The notes: a model not told the origin generated them from the letters alone. 41,948 nucleotides of DNA from Parachlamydiales bacterium (GCA_015661075.1 JACVQJ010000017.1:1-41948), one strand, 5' to 3'. Positions 32,517-41,811 are shown, numbered from the stretch's first letter. Made by a program: numbers and translations.

Positions 32517-34379
32517 GATCGGTTGCATGGCATTGGGGAAATGCTTGTTGACTGTTTCTTCGCCTGGCTCCATTTCACGTCCATTTTTTGTCTCCAGGCA
32601 GAGCAGCTCGATGCTGGGGATCGCATGGATGCGCGGAGGGGTGAGAAAACGGGCCGACAGCTTATTGGGGCCGTCCATCAGACAAAATTCATAGGGCGTG
32701 TCGAAATTGTTGTTTTGAACGCATAGTAAATAAGGCCAGCGGTCTTTCAGGAATAGCGATTGGCCGTCAAAGTACTGATCCCATCGGGATTGCCCGGTCA
32801 GCACATGCAGAATGGACGGGAAGATGTCGAGATGGCTCGATCGTTGAGCGGCCGCACCAGGCAGGGGGCCGGAAAATTTATAAAATAGCGGGATTTTCGT
32901 TTGCCATTCGTTGAGATGGGTTCCGTGAAAAAGAGCCCCTTCTTCGAAAAACTCTTCTCCGTGATCGCCCGTCAATACGATCATCGCGTCGTCGTAGCGG
33001 TTTTTTTCTTCCAGGCTGGAAAAGAAACGCCCAATGAGATGATCGACCCAATGGATCGAGTTGCGATAGCGGTTTTTCAGCAATTCGAGATCATTGGAAA
33101 ATCGCGAGATCGCGAGATAGTCGATGGAGTCGGACATCGGCATAAATGGATGGGAAAAGTCTTTGGGCGAGCTGTATTCCGAATGGGTGGAATCGAGAAA
33201 AACAATGAATAACGTTCCCGACTCTTCTCTCGAGGCGTCTTCAGTCAGGGCATTCATGGCCAGCCGGTCCCGATCGCAGGGTTCGATGTGTAAATGGGAG
33301 AAATCGATAATGGAATCGGCCAGCTGCCGCTCTTTTCCGAAGATGATTTGATCCATATTAAAATATGTGAGGTCTGCCGAGCCGTAGACGCGGATCCGAT
33401 AGCCCAGTTTCTTCATGATTTGCAAAGGAGTGCTGCCGTATCTCCATTGATCGCGCACTTCCGTCCACTGATAGGGAAAATTGGAGTGGAAAATGGCGAA
33501 CCAGGACAGCAGTGTTGCATTCGCATTGGAATAGGCTGTGGGCGGCGAGATGTTCTGATCGGCGAACTTTTGCATGTTTGGCGCAATAGCAGAATTAATA
33601 AAATCCCGCCGCAGAGTCTCGATGACAAAAATGTAAATATTGGGTTTGCGATCGGCTGAAAATGAGCTTTCCGATAAACGGGTTTGGATTTGATCTTCGT
33701 TTCTGGCGTGGCGGACAGTGGCGGGAAGAGGCATGCGCCGTAGTGTCGGAGCAATAAATGTCGATCCCAGGGGCAGCGTTTTGCTGTACTTATTGTACAG
33801 GCTGTTATTCAAATAGGGTTTGGCCATGATGTCGAGCGCCAACAGAGACAGACTTAAAAAGATGACGATGCCCATAATTTGTTTTTGGCTCAGGGCGAGC
33901 GGCCGTTTTATCGAGACTTTATGAGTCAGCCAATAAAATCCGATGCCCAGCAGCGGCACGCACAGGATCGTTCCAATGATGAGTCCCAGCATGAATCTAT
34001 TCAGATTCAAAGCTAAAAACGCAACGCGCGCATGGTCCAGGCTGTATCCGAATAGGAATTTAATCAGATATGACAGCGTCGTGTCGATGAGACGGACCAT
34101 CGTATAATTGGTGAAGTGGGCTAGAAGCAAGCCGAATGAAAGCCCAATATATAATTTGAATGTCCATTGGGGCATCCAGCGATGCAGGGCGCAGCCGATC
34201 AGCATGATACAAAAAACTTCTAAAAACGCCTGCCCCAGCGCGTAAAGCAAAAAATAGAGCGGCACGCCCCACAGAAGAGGGCCCATGCGCAAAAAATGGG
34301 AAAAGGTCAATGCGATTAGAAAAAGGAATAAGAAGCTGAAGAAAAGATAATTGACCTGGTTTTTTTCGTTCGGTTCCAT
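32493..34379 (-). CDS. Membrane sulfatase/phosphoethanolamine-transferase-fold protein, paralogue 1
   Basis: The 628-residue protein has about five membrane helices in its first 200 residues and then an alkaline-phosphatase-superfamily domain. It starts with PNIYIFVIETLRRDF (metal-ligand strand), has a Thr nucleophile in SNANATLLSW and ends with LTGDHGEEFFEEGALFHGTHL (metal ligands). This is the plan of EptA and LtaS-type transferases and of membrane sulfatases. It would act on the periplasmic face, perhaps adding or removing a phospho-group on LPS. A close paralogue of the same architecture lies at 35805-37724; the two flank the thioredoxin reductase fusion gene. Confidence 0.8.
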   Translation of the reverse strand: MEPNEKNQVNYLFFSFLFLFLIALTFSHFLRMGPLLWGVPLYFLLYALGQAFLEVFCIMLIGCALHRWMPQWTFKLYIGLSFGLLLAHFTNYTMVRLIDTTLSYLIKFLFGYSLDHARVAFLALNLNRFMLGLIIGTILCVPLLGIGFYWLTHKVSIKRPLALSQKQIMGIVIFLSLSLLALDIMAKPYLNNSLYNKYSKTLPLGSTFIAPTLRRMPLPATVRHARNEDQIQTRLSESSFSADRKPNIYIFVIETLRRDFINSAIAPNMQKFADQNISPPTAYSNANATLLSWFAIFHSNFPYQWTEVRDQWRYGSTPLQIMKKLGYRIRVYGSADLTYFNMDQIIFGKERQLADSIIDFSHLHIEPCDRDRLAMNALTEDASREESGTLFIVFLDSTHSEYSSPKDFSHPFMPMSDSIDYLAISRFSNDLELLKNRYRNSIHWVDHLIGRFFSSLEEKNRYDDAMIVLTGDHGEEFFEEGALFHGTHLNEWQTKIPLFYKFSGPLPGAAAQRSSHLDIFPSILHVLTGQSRWDQYFDGQSLFLKDRWPYLLCVQNNNFDTPYEFCLMDGPNKLSARFLTPPRIHAIPSIELLCLETKNGREMEPGEETVNKHFPNAMQPILSDSAPQ

Positions 34380-34399
34380 GTTTTTTTACTTTACATTTG

Positions 34400-34428
34400 T
34401 TGACTATATATTGTGAATTTGATTTAAT
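34400..34428 (+). promoter_or_regulatory. Promoter of the thioredoxin reductase-thioredoxin gene
   Basis: TTGACT at 34400-34405 and TTTAAT at 34423-34428 are 17 bases apart, 27 bases before ATG 34456. It is the best promoter match on the plus strand in the window. It lies in the 76-base gap between divergent genes. Confidence 0.6.
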
Positions 34429-34455
34429 TGTTATTTTAAATCAATGGGTTAAGAA

Positions 34456-35823
34456 ATGATTGCAAGGCTTTTTACTACAGTTCTTTTTGTCGCAGCAACG
34501 GCCCTCAGTGCGGAAGGGCCTCGCGATGCGGTGATCATCGGCGGCGGCGTCGGCGGTGGATCGGCGGCGATTTATTTGGGAAGAGCCGGTTTTCATCCGA
34601 TGGTCATCGAAAAAGCCAGCCCGGGCGGCGCCCTGGCGCAATCCGACTCGGTGGAAAATTGGCCGGGAGAGCTCAAGATCCGCGGCAGTGATTTGATGGA
34701 GCGCATCCGCGGGCAGGCCGAAGAAAATGGCGCCATCTATCTCGATGCCGAAGTCACAAGTGTTGATTTTACCAAACGGCCTTTTGCTATTGTTATGCAA
34801 ACGCCAGGCCAACCGGATGAATCCAAAACGGTCTATGCCCAAACATGTATCATCGCCACGGGGTCCGCTCCGAATTATCTACACATTCCCGGCGAGAGCC
34901 AATATTGGGGAAAGGGCGTTTCGAATTGCGCGGTTTGCGATGGATCGCTGTATCGGAAAAAGAAAGTAGCCGTGGTCGGCGGCGGCGATGCCGCGATTCT
35001 GGAAGGTCTTTATTTGTCCAAGATTGCCGATGAAGTGACGGTGATGGTTCGTAAAGATGAGTTCAGAGCCCACGATGTGAAAAAAAAGGAAGCTCTGCTC
35101 GCCCTTTCCAATGTCAAAGTACTCTATCAAACACGGATCAAGGAGATCCAGGGCGATGGACAAGGGGTCACGGGAGTGAGGGTCAGCCAGACGCAGGGTC
35201 CGGATCGGGAGATTGCTTTGGATGGGGTGTTTTTGGCCATCGGTGCGCAGCCCAATACAAAAGTTTTCAAGAATCAGCTCAAACTCGATGACAATGGATA
35301 TATTGTCCTGACTAAAGGCCAGCAGACCTCAATTGAGGGTGTGTATGCGATCGGCGATGCGGTCGACCCTGTTTATAAACAGGCGATTTCGGCGGCCGGC
35401 GATGGGGCCAAGGCCGCGCTGACCCTGATTCAGTCGGATTTATCGGGAGATCGCGCCCAGCTGGTTGAAGCGAAGAAAGAGCCGGCACAGCCGGCGGGTC
35501 CGTATATTGTCGAGATCACTTCGCTAGAGCAGCTTGAAGATGAGCTGAAAACGAGCACTATGCCGCTGGTCGTCGATTTTTACGCCACGTGGTGCTCGCC
35601 TTGTAAACGGATTGCCCCCAAAATTGAATCGACAGCGGCTCTTCTGGCTGGCAAGGTCAAGTTTTTGAAGGTCAATGTCGATCAACTGGGCGATTTGACA
35701 GTGAATTACAAGATCAAGGCAATGCCGACGGTTTTGTATTTCGATCAGGAAGGCGCTATCCTGGATCGCAAAGTGGGCGAAAGAGAGATCGGCGAGCTGC
35801 TGTCTCAGTTGTCCAAGAACTGA
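34456..35823 (+). CDS. Exported thioredoxin reductase-thioredoxin fusion
   Basis: Residues 1-19 look like a signal peptide (MIARLFTTVLFVAATALSA). Then a thioredoxin reductase: FAD loop VIIGGGVGGGSAAIYLGRAG, NADPH-side loop VAVVGGGDAAILEGL, redox pair Cys158-Ala-Val-Cys161 in NCAVCDG, and the FAD end YAIGDAVD. A ~35-residue linker leads to a thioredoxin domain from about 350, with Trp379-Cys380-Ser-Pro-Cys383 (WCSPC; usually WCGPC) and the cis-Pro in AMPTVLYF. The parts would form a self-contained reducing relay. An N-terminal signal is unusual, since NADPH is cytoplasmic. If the signal is real it acts in the periplasm or is membrane-tethered. The 3' end overlaps the paralogous sulfatase gene by 19 bp. 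Confidence 0.88.
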   Translation: MIARLFTTVLFVAATALSAEGPRDAVIIGGGVGGGSAAIYLGRAGFHPMVIEKASPGGALAQSDSVENWPGELKIRGSDLMERIRGQAEENGAIYLDAEVTSVDFTKRPFAIVMQTPGQPDESKTVYAQTCIIATGSAPNYLHIPGESQYWGKGVSNCAVCDGSLYRKKKVAVVGGGDAAILEGLYLSKIADEVTVMVRKDEFRAHDVKKKEALLALSNVKVLYQTRIKEIQGDGQGVTGVRVSQTQGPDREIALDGVFLAIGAQPNTKVFKNQLKLDDNGYIVLTKGQQTSIEGVYAIGDAVDPVYKQAISAAGDGAKAALTLIQSDLSGDRAQLVEAKKEPAQPAGPYIVEITSLEQLEDELKTSTMPLVVDFYATWCSPCKRIAPKIESTAALLAGKVKFLKVNVDQLGDLTVNYKIKAMPTVLYFDQEGAILDRKVGEREIGELLSQLSKN

Positions 35824-37724
35824 TTTTCTTTGGCGGGAAAGATTTTTTCTAACGCATCTCCGAATTCTCGGCGGATCCAGCTGTTGAGATCCTTTTTGCA
35901 ATCGTCGAACACCCGATCGCGGCAGGTGCGAAGAGAGAGGATTTTCAAAAATTTCGATCGGAAGATGTTCCGATGGTTTCCAAAACGTGCGATCAATTTA
36001 TGCTTTCCGCTGTGGATGCAAAATTCGCACGGCGTGCGGCTGGCATTAAAACGGGAGATGATTGCGAACGGCCAGCGATTGTTCGAATAGACCGATTGCC
36101 CTTCCAATAGCTGTGCAGTGGCGCCGTCCGCTGTCAACGCATCGATGAATGAGGGGAAAATGTCCATTTGGGTGAGCAGTTCAGGCGTGGCGCAAGGGCG
36201 CGGGAGCTGCAAAAGGATGGGTATCTGGGTTTGTACATCAGAGAGATGCGATCCATGGAACAGGTGCCCGTGTTCGAAAAATTCTTCTCCATGATCGCCG
36301 GTTATTCCAATGAGCGCGTTGTCGCGGTCGGGAACGATCGAAAGGAAGTGTCCGAATAAATCATCGAGATTGTGCAGGGCATTTTTATAGGCGTTCCGGA
36401 TGGAATCGATGTTTTCTCTAGAGTGGTAGGCCCTGAAGTAATTCATAGCGCCGGAGACTGGCCGAAAAAGGGTCTTTTCTTTTGGCCAGCTATACTCATA
36501 ATGAGTCGAGTCCCAAAAAAAGACAAAGCACTGGCCTTGCCGATAGTGTTCGTTGTTGGCCAGATCGCTGGCGAATGCGTTGATGGTTTGTTCATCGCTT
36601 TGCCAGGCCTCTTTAGGCGCGGTATGCGGAAAATATTTGATTTCTGATGCGAGGCGTCCGTTTTTTCCAAATAACAGCTCATTCATTCCATAATAGTCGA
36701 GATCAGCGGAAGTGTAGACGCGGATTTCGTATCCCAGTTTTTTTAAAAGCTGCAATGCAGGACTTCCGGATGGGCCTCTTTGATGTTTGACGATGTTCCA
36801 GTAAAATGGAAAATTCGAATGGAAGATCGAAAACCAGGAAATTTGCGTGGCATTGGCGTTCGATAAACTGAGTTTCCCATGCAAGTTCCGGTTTTTAAAT
36901 TGCGACAAAAATGGGGCGATCTCGGGCACAATCGCGTCATCTCGCAGCGCCTCCGCGACGAACAGGTAGATATTGGGCTTGTGCTCGAGTGTATAGGGGA
37001 ATTGATCAATCAGGGCGTCGATCTGCTCTTGTGTTTTGGGGCGGGCGAGTGAATGGCTGAGGTGTAGAGTTGGAGATCTAGGATGTAAAAAAGTCACTTT
37101 CCATGGCAGGGATTTGATGTAGGAGTGATGCACTTCGCGATGCAGAAAGCGGGAGGCGGAAAAATCCCAAAGAAAGAGAGCGACGGGAATGCAAAAGAAC
37201 GCCTGGAGGAAGAGACTCAGGCGAACGCCCAGCGGTTTTTTATTCGCCAGCCAGTCTGTGACCCAGTAAATGAAGATTCCCATGAAGGGAATCGTTGCCA
37301 GCGATCCGAAAATGCAGAGCCATACCCAGATAGGAAGCCCGGTGGCAATCAGCAAATGGAGAAAATTGTCGAACGTCTCGTCGAAAACAAACTCGAATGT
37401 TTCCCAAATCGTGAAATTGATGAGTCGATCCATCATGAAATCGATCAGATGCAAAAAGAGGCAGATGAACGTCAGCCCGATATAAAGATGAAACCAGACT
37501 TTCGACAGATAGCGGCGGATCAGCCAACCGCAGAAAATAAAGAGAACTACCTCCAGCGTGGCTTCCCCGATTGAATAAAGCAGGAAGAAGATTTGCGAGC
37601 CGCCGAGATCTTCGCGCACCAGATTGCCGCTGATGCTCAAAAGGATCATCATGGCAAACAGAGAGCCAAAATAAAAATAATTGATCCAAACGGGTGGATC
37701 GGGATCGGAATTCAAATCGGGCAT
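35805..37724 (-). CDS. Membrane sulfatase/phosphoethanolamine-transferase-fold protein, paralogue 2
   Basis: The 639-residue protein has the same plan as the gene at 32493-34379: about five N-terminal helices, then PNIYLFVAEALRDD, a Thr in SNANATQISW and ITGDHGEEFFEHGHLFHGSH. The pairs FSIFHSNFPFYWN / FAIFHSNFPYQWT and KLGYEIRVYTSADLDYY / KLGYRIRVYGSADLTYF show an ancient duplication with clear divergence. Periplasmic catalytic domain; substrate unknown, possibly a lipid-linked sugar or LPS. Upstream, 37725-38072 holds repeats and no gene. Confidence 0.8.
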   Translation of the reverse strand: MPDLNSDPDPPVWINYFYFGSLFAMMILLSISGNLVREDLGGSQIFFLLYSIGEATLEVVLFIFCGWLIRRYLSKVWFHLYIGLTFICLFLHLIDFMMDRLINFTIWETFEFVFDETFDNFLHLLIATGLPIWVWLCIFGSLATIPFMGIFIYWVTDWLANKKPLGVRLSLFLQAFFCIPVALFLWDFSASRFLHREVHHSYIKSLPWKVTFLHPRSPTLHLSHSLARPKTQEQIDALIDQFPYTLEHKPNIYLFVAEALRDDAIVPEIAPFLSQFKNRNLHGKLSLSNANATQISWFSIFHSNFPFYWNIVKHQRGPSGSPALQLLKKLGYEIRVYTSADLDYYGMNELLFGKNGRLASEIKYFPHTAPKEAWQSDEQTINAFASDLANNEHYRQGQCFVFFWDSTHYEYSWPKEKTLFRPVSGAMNYFRAYHSRENIDSIRNAYKNALHNLDDLFGHFLSIVPDRDNALIGITGDHGEEFFEHGHLFHGSHLSDVQTQIPILLQLPRPCATPELLTQMDIFPSFIDALTADGATAQLLEGQSVYSNNRWPFAIISRFNASRTPCEFCIHSGKHKLIARFGNHRNIFRSKFLKILSLRTCRDRVFDDCKKDLNSWIRREFGDALEKIFPAKENQFLDN

Positions 37725-37784
37725 AGTCTCCCTCTAACTTGGAGATAGCTGATTTTCTAAATCCACACAACTTGTTAAAAAAAA

Positions 37785-38010
37785 ACACCACAGAGAAAAA
37801 CTATTTGGGATCGCTACGCAAAAAGATTGAGCAGGCATGATGCAATATTTCACCACAGAGATCGAAACCACAGAGAAAAACTATTTGGATTCCGTCGTTT
37901 TTTTCTCTGTGGTTTCGATCTCTGTGGTGATATTTCTTGCAACAAGGGTTGTCGATGCGATGATTCTTCGACGTTTCGTCGGTTTTTTCTATCTGTGGTG
38001 AAATTTTTAT
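37785..38010. repeat. CACCACAGAG palindromic repeat region
   Basis: The core is a near-perfect inverted repeat: left arm 37847-37880 reads CACCACAGAGATCGAAACCA then CAGAGAAAAA, right arm 37899-37932 is its inverse, with a ~18-base loop. ACCACAGAGAAAAACTATTTGG also occurs as a direct repeat at 37787 and 37867. A looser TCTGTGGTGAAAT follows near 37996. It resembles short palindromic intergenic repeats seen in many genomes. No gene is seen in the gap 37725-38072. Confidence 0.65.
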
Positions 38011-38072
38011 GACATTTCCAAAGAGCCTCTTCTTGTTGAATCCATAATGAAAAATCATTAGAGTGAACAACC

Positions 38073-38750
38073 ATGAAGTGGATTCGGCAATTTCAGCTAT
38101 TTCTCTTTGATTTCGACGGCCTGCTCGTCAATACGGAGCATCTTCACTTTCAGGCATATATAAACACCTTGGCACAAAGGGGCTATGTCCTGGACTGGAG
38201 CTTTGCCCAGTTTTGCGAAGTGGCCCAGTTGAATGCGACCGCATTGCGCGAAGCTCTCTGCATCGCATTTCCTGATCTGGAAACGGATTGGAGCGCTGTT
38301 TATGAAGAGAAAAAAAAGGCCTATTTCAATATGATTTTATCGGGAAAAGTCGAGATGATGCCCGGCGCCGAACAGCTGCTCAAGGAGCTTGCGACAGCCG
38401 GCATCCGCCGCTGCGTGGTCACGAATGCTTCATTGGAACAGACTCATGTCATCGCTTCACAGCGGCTCATTTTAAAGACCATTCCCCATTGGATCACGCG
38501 GGAAGATTATTCCAGGCCTAAGCCCGATCCTGAATGCTATCTGCAGGCGATTGCTCTATGCACGCAGCCGGGAGATCGGATCATTGGCTTTGAAGACTCT
38601 CTTCGCGGCCTGCAGGCGCTTGGGCAAACCAGCGCTCGGCCGGTTTTGATTTGCCCGTCGCATCATCCATTATTGGAGTTGGCCGTGCAAGGCGGGGTGA
38701 TGCATTTTGAATCTCTCGAGTCCATTCCCGACAATTTCCGGATGACCTAA
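38073..38750 (+). CDS. HAD-superfamily phosphatase (beta-phosphoglucomutase-like)
   Basis: The 225-residue protein has HAD motif I LFDFDGLLVNTE (Asp13, Asp15), a helical cap, motif II in CVVTNASLEQT, Lys in YSRPKPDPECY and motif IV IIGFEDSLRGLQA. This is the pattern of beta-phosphoglucomutase and sugar-phosphate phosphatases, also called phosphorylated carbohydrate phosphatase. It is cytoplasmic. The stop overlaps the opposing membrane-protein gene by 4 bp. Confidence 0.88.
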   Translation: MKWIRQFQLFLFDFDGLLVNTEHLHFQAYINTLAQRGYVLDWSFAQFCEVAQLNATALREALCIAFPDLETDWSAVYEEKKKAYFNMILSGKVEMMPGAEQLLKELATAGIRRCVVTNASLEQTHVIASQRLILKTIPHWITREDYSRPKPDPECYLQAIALCTQPGDRIIGFEDSLRGLQALGQTSARPVLICPSHHPLLELAVQGGVMHFESLESIPDNFRMT

Positions 38751-39244
38751 TCCCTGCTATAAAAAAAGATGCGGTTTATTTTTTTGGCGCCAATCACATT
38801 GATGAGTTCGCGGGCCGTTACAAAGAAGAAAAACAGCAGCAGATACCAGGCTTGAATCGAATAGAACAGCGGCCAGTCGACATGGGTGACAAATTGTTCC
38901 CATTCGACAGGAAGTCTCTGATTGGTGAATAGATAGGGGATTAGCCGCATTGTTAGACGCACAAGGAGCGTGATGAGCCAATAGAGAAGAGTTTTCCAAA
39001 TGACATGGTAGATCAGCGGTCGCTCAGGGACCCATGCCACGATGGGCAGGTGGTCGAGGACAAGGAGGATTTTTGCGATGAGCGCTGCGGCCAGAGTGAT
39101 TTCCAGGATGCTGAAGCGGCCGATTCCTGCCTTTTTCAGAATCAACCCTTCCGTCACATTGATGATGTTGAAAGCGATAAAAAAGAAGATGAAGACGGGG
39201 ATGACGTGGAGAAATTCTCTTTTCAGCCACAAATAAAGCTTCAT
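38747..39244 (-). CDS. Small integral membrane protein, unknown function
   Basis: The 165-residue protein has about four hydrophobic helices: VIPVFIFFFIAFNII, ILEITLAAALIAKILLVL, IWKTLLYWLITLLVRL and IQAWYLLLFFFFVTA. A conserved-looking loop PERPLIYHVIWKT lies between helices 2 and 3. I know similar proteins as hypothetical membrane proteins in several phyla. No catalytic motif is visible. It is convergent with the HAD phosphatase. Confidence 0.6.
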   Translation of the reverse strand: MKLYLWLKREFLHVIPVFIFFFIAFNIINVTEGLILKKAGIGRFSILEITLAAALIAKILLVLDHLPIVAWVPERPLIYHVIWKTLLYWLITLLVRLTMRLIPYLFTNQRLPVEWEQFVTHVDWPLFYSIQAWYLLLFFFFVTARELINVIGAKKINRIFFYSRD

Positions 39245-39341
39245 GGGAGTCCAAGTGTTTTTTTTGAACTATATCGGCTGAAGCGAGAAAATTCAATCAT
39301 GTTCGGCCCGCTATTTGCAACAATCCAGCTTAGAGCGATTG

Positions 39342-41477
39342 TTAGGATGGTGCGGGGCTTCTTGGAGAGCTCTTTGTGTGGGCATCCCAGAGGTTCAGAT
39401 AAGGGTTGCAGGAGGTGAGAAGCGCATCATGGGTCCCTTCCGCCAACACCCCTTTGCCCTTATCGAGCACGATGATACGGTCAGCCTGCATGGTCAATGT
39501 CAAGTCGTGCGAAATCATGATCAAGGTGGTTCCCTCTTTCGAGGCGATCGAGAAGATGCCCTGAAGAATCTGTCTGGCCCCCTCAGCGTCGATGTTGGCG
39601 GTCACTTCGTCCATCAGAAGAATGGGGCAGGGTTTTGGCCCTCCTTTTAAAAACTTGGCAAGGCCTCTTAAAATGGCCACCTTTTGCTGCTGTCCGGCAG
39701 ACAGAGCTTTGCCGCCCGCTCCCACATCTGTGTCCAACCCTTTTTCTTCAAGAAATGGCTTCAAATACACAGAGTCAGCCAAGGTAAAAATCTCCTCATC
39801 TGTCAGCTCAGCTCCATAGCAGATGTTTTTTCGGATGGACCCTTTGAAGAGAGATGGGCGATCCTCGATGAGACAGACATGTTCATAGAGGGAGCGAAAA
39901 CCGACCTTAGAGATTTCCTGACCATTAATAGAAATCTCCCCCGAATTGGGCGTGTAAAACCGGTAGAGCAAATTAAAAAGCGTCGATTTTCCCGCCCCGC
40001 TCTCGCTGACAAGAGCGAGCTTTTCCCCCCTTTTCACCATGAAGGAAAGGTCGACAAAACAAGTGGTCTCCTCCGATTTCTCTTTTTGGGGAGGGCGTGT
40101 AAATCCCACTTTGTCAAATTGGATGAAGGCCGTATCATCAGAACGACCTCGTTCGAAAGAGAGAGCCACATCGGGGTGCGCATCGATAATTTCGGGCTCC
40201 TCCAGCTCTGAAAACACCAATCTTAAATCGGGACGGGCACGGAAAAGGCCGCTCAACGCTCTCCCGAACTCGGGTAGGGACGAGGCAAGGCCTGCCGCGT
40301 AGCCTGTGATTGTCAGGAACTCTTCTCCGCTACATCGTTTTGTCTGCCAGCGCAAGAACATCAGGTAAGTCATGCAAGCCAGGTAGAGATAAGAAATGGC
40401 GACATAGCCCCGATTGGCGTCCAGTTCTCTGATTGCTTCGCGAAAGACAGTATCAAAGAGTTTACGAAAACTTTGCCTCTGTTCTGCCATGACGTCGGGA
40501 TAGCGATTACACTCCCACATCAGTTTATAGTTTTCAAGAGCTCCACTAAAATCTTCCCAATTTTTATTTCCTTCTTTGATCGATGCTTCCCGCACTTCGA
40601 TCAAGTAGGGCACCATGCAGTAACTGAAACCTGCAAAAAGAGGCAGGAGGACGGCGAGTGTGGCGCCCACTTCCCACCCGTACGCGTAGGTTGTTATTAA
40701 AGCGGCTATAGATGTTTCTGCAATGGTGGGGAGGAGCTGAATCAGCACATTGTTGATGATAGTCCCCAGCGAAAACGTTTTCTGGATCAGGAAGATCATA
40801 TCGGATCGCTCCGCTTTGACATGATACTCCAGTGGTTTTTTGAGCAAATGGGACAGCATGGCTTGCCCCAGCGCGTGAAGGGTATTGAATTGCACGCGGG
40901 ACAGAACCCGGTCCTGGAAGTTGAAAGCCATGGGACCAATCAAACGAAGCCCCAAGTAGCCGAGAAGCGACAGGAACAGGATTTGGCCCAGTTCTTCTGG
41001 AAATTCACCGTTTTTCGCGTTCAGGATTGTGGCGACTTTGGCCCAACAAAGAGGATTCAAAAAGTTGAGCGCTGAATTCAGGAGGATCAACAGGCTGGCG
41101 ACGCGTAGCCCGCGACGATTTTCTTCCAAAAACACGAAAGAGCTAAATCGCTCGACGATCTTTCGGGTGGAAATGGATGAACCCAGGATTGTTTGGGGGG
41201 CTTCGATTGCGTGGGAAGACTCACCGTTCGAACTGATAAATACCCATTTGAATACTCGGGCGCAGAGGTGAGCGAGCCGTTCCTCGAGGGCATTTGACTG
41301 ATTCAGAACCCTTCTTGCCCAGGTTCCTTCAGAGGTCAAGTTATGCATTGAGTGTCGGGCGGAATTCCATAATAGCCTGAACCTCCCTTCTTCTGGCGAG
41401 GCCGTGGATAAGGGAGCAATGGAGATGGCGACGTCTCCCAATTGGGTTGTCGATGTGGACATTACATGCAGGCTCAT
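39342..41477 (-). CDS. ABC exporter with fused membrane and ATPase domains, variant signature
   Basis: The 711-residue protein has a ~100-residue N-terminal extension, a six-helix ABC membrane domain (about 120-410) and an ATPase domain (about 445-700). The ATPase carries Walker A SESGAGKST (around 490; usual first residue Gly replaced by Ser), signature LSAGQQQK (usually LSGGQ), Walker B with ILLMDEVTANID and H-loop MISHDLT. It would work as a homodimer. Sub-group differences from the 953-2728 exporter suggest another substrate. It has its own promoter with an overlapping inverted repeat and no linked gene, so it may be induced by a specific ligand. Confidence 0.88.
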   Translation of the reverse strand: MSLHVMSTSTTQLGDVAISIAPLSTASPEEGRFRLLWNSARHSMHNLTSEGTWARRVLNQSNALEERLAHLCARVFKWVFISSNGESSHAIEAPQTILGSSISTRKIVERFSSFVFLEENRRGLRVASLLILLNSALNFLNPLCWAKVATILNAKNGEFPEELGQILFLSLLGYLGLRLIGPMAFNFQDRVLSRVQFNTLHALGQAMLSHLLKKPLEYHVKAERSDMIFLIQKTFSLGTIINNVLIQLLPTIAETSIAALITTYAYGWEVGATLAVLLPLFAGFSYCMVPYLIEVREASIKEGNKNWEDFSGALENYKLMWECNRYPDVMAEQRQSFRKLFDTVFREAIRELDANRGYVAISYLYLACMTYLMFLRWQTKRCSGEEFLTITGYAAGLASSLPEFGRALSGLFRARPDLRLVFSELEEPEIIDAHPDVALSFERGRSDDTAFIQFDKVGFTRPPQKEKSEETTCFVDLSFMVKRGEKLALVSESGAGKSTLFNLLYRFYTPNSGEISINGQEISKVGFRSLYEHVCLIEDRPSLFKGSIRKNICYGAELTDEEIFTLADSVYLKPFLEEKGLDTDVGAGGKALSAGQQQKVAILRGLAKFLKGGPKPCPILLMDEVTANIDAEGARQILQGIFSIASKEGTTLIMISHDLTLTMQADRIIVLDKGKGVLAEGTHDALLTSCNPYLNLWDAHTKSSPRSPAPS

Positions 41478-41521
41478 TTTTTACCTAAAAAATTAATACA
41501 TTTTAATGGTTTCAATTAATA

Positions 41522-41570
41522 ATGATAGCAAAAAAACTAATATCATGTCAACATATAAACAATTGTTGAC
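41522..41570 (-). promoter_or_regulatory. Promoter and overlapping operator-like inverted repeat of the ABC exporter
   Basis: On the minus strand TTGACA (plus 41546-41551) and TATCAT (plus 41522-41527) are 18 bases apart, a good sigma-70-type promoter 45 bases before the ATG at 41477. GTCAACA at 41547-41553 and TGTTGAC at 41564-41570 form a perfect 7-bp inverted repeat with a 10-base spacer that overlaps the -35 box, so a repressor dimer there would block RNA polymerase. Confidence 0.6.
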
Positions 41571-41687
41571 GGAAACAATAGTTGAGAAGCAGGCACTTCA
41601 TCAATCCAGCGCTTGACTGGTTTTGATAGAGTCTTTTTTCTCTCGAGTGTGGCTGCAGGGAAATTGCATGATAAATTGCTTGAAAAG

Positions 41688-41811
41688 AAAAACAGGATCC
41701 GCTTCGCGGGAGGATCAGGCAGGATGTTCAAGATGCAGGGAGGCCCTGCAACCCAAAAATCATCCTGCCCATCCTGCCGGCGTTTCGTCGATCTTGCTTA
41801 TCCTGTTTTTC
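41688..41811. repeat. CAGGAT-type dispersed repeat, copy 2 (inverted)
   Basis: AAAACAGGATCCGCTTCGCG to CATCCTGCCCATCCTGCCGG and TTATCCTGTTTTT is the reverse complement of the copy at 31730-31834 apart from the centre, which here contains TTGCAGGG/TCCCTGCA. No gene is seen between 41571 and the window end. Confidence 0.7.
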
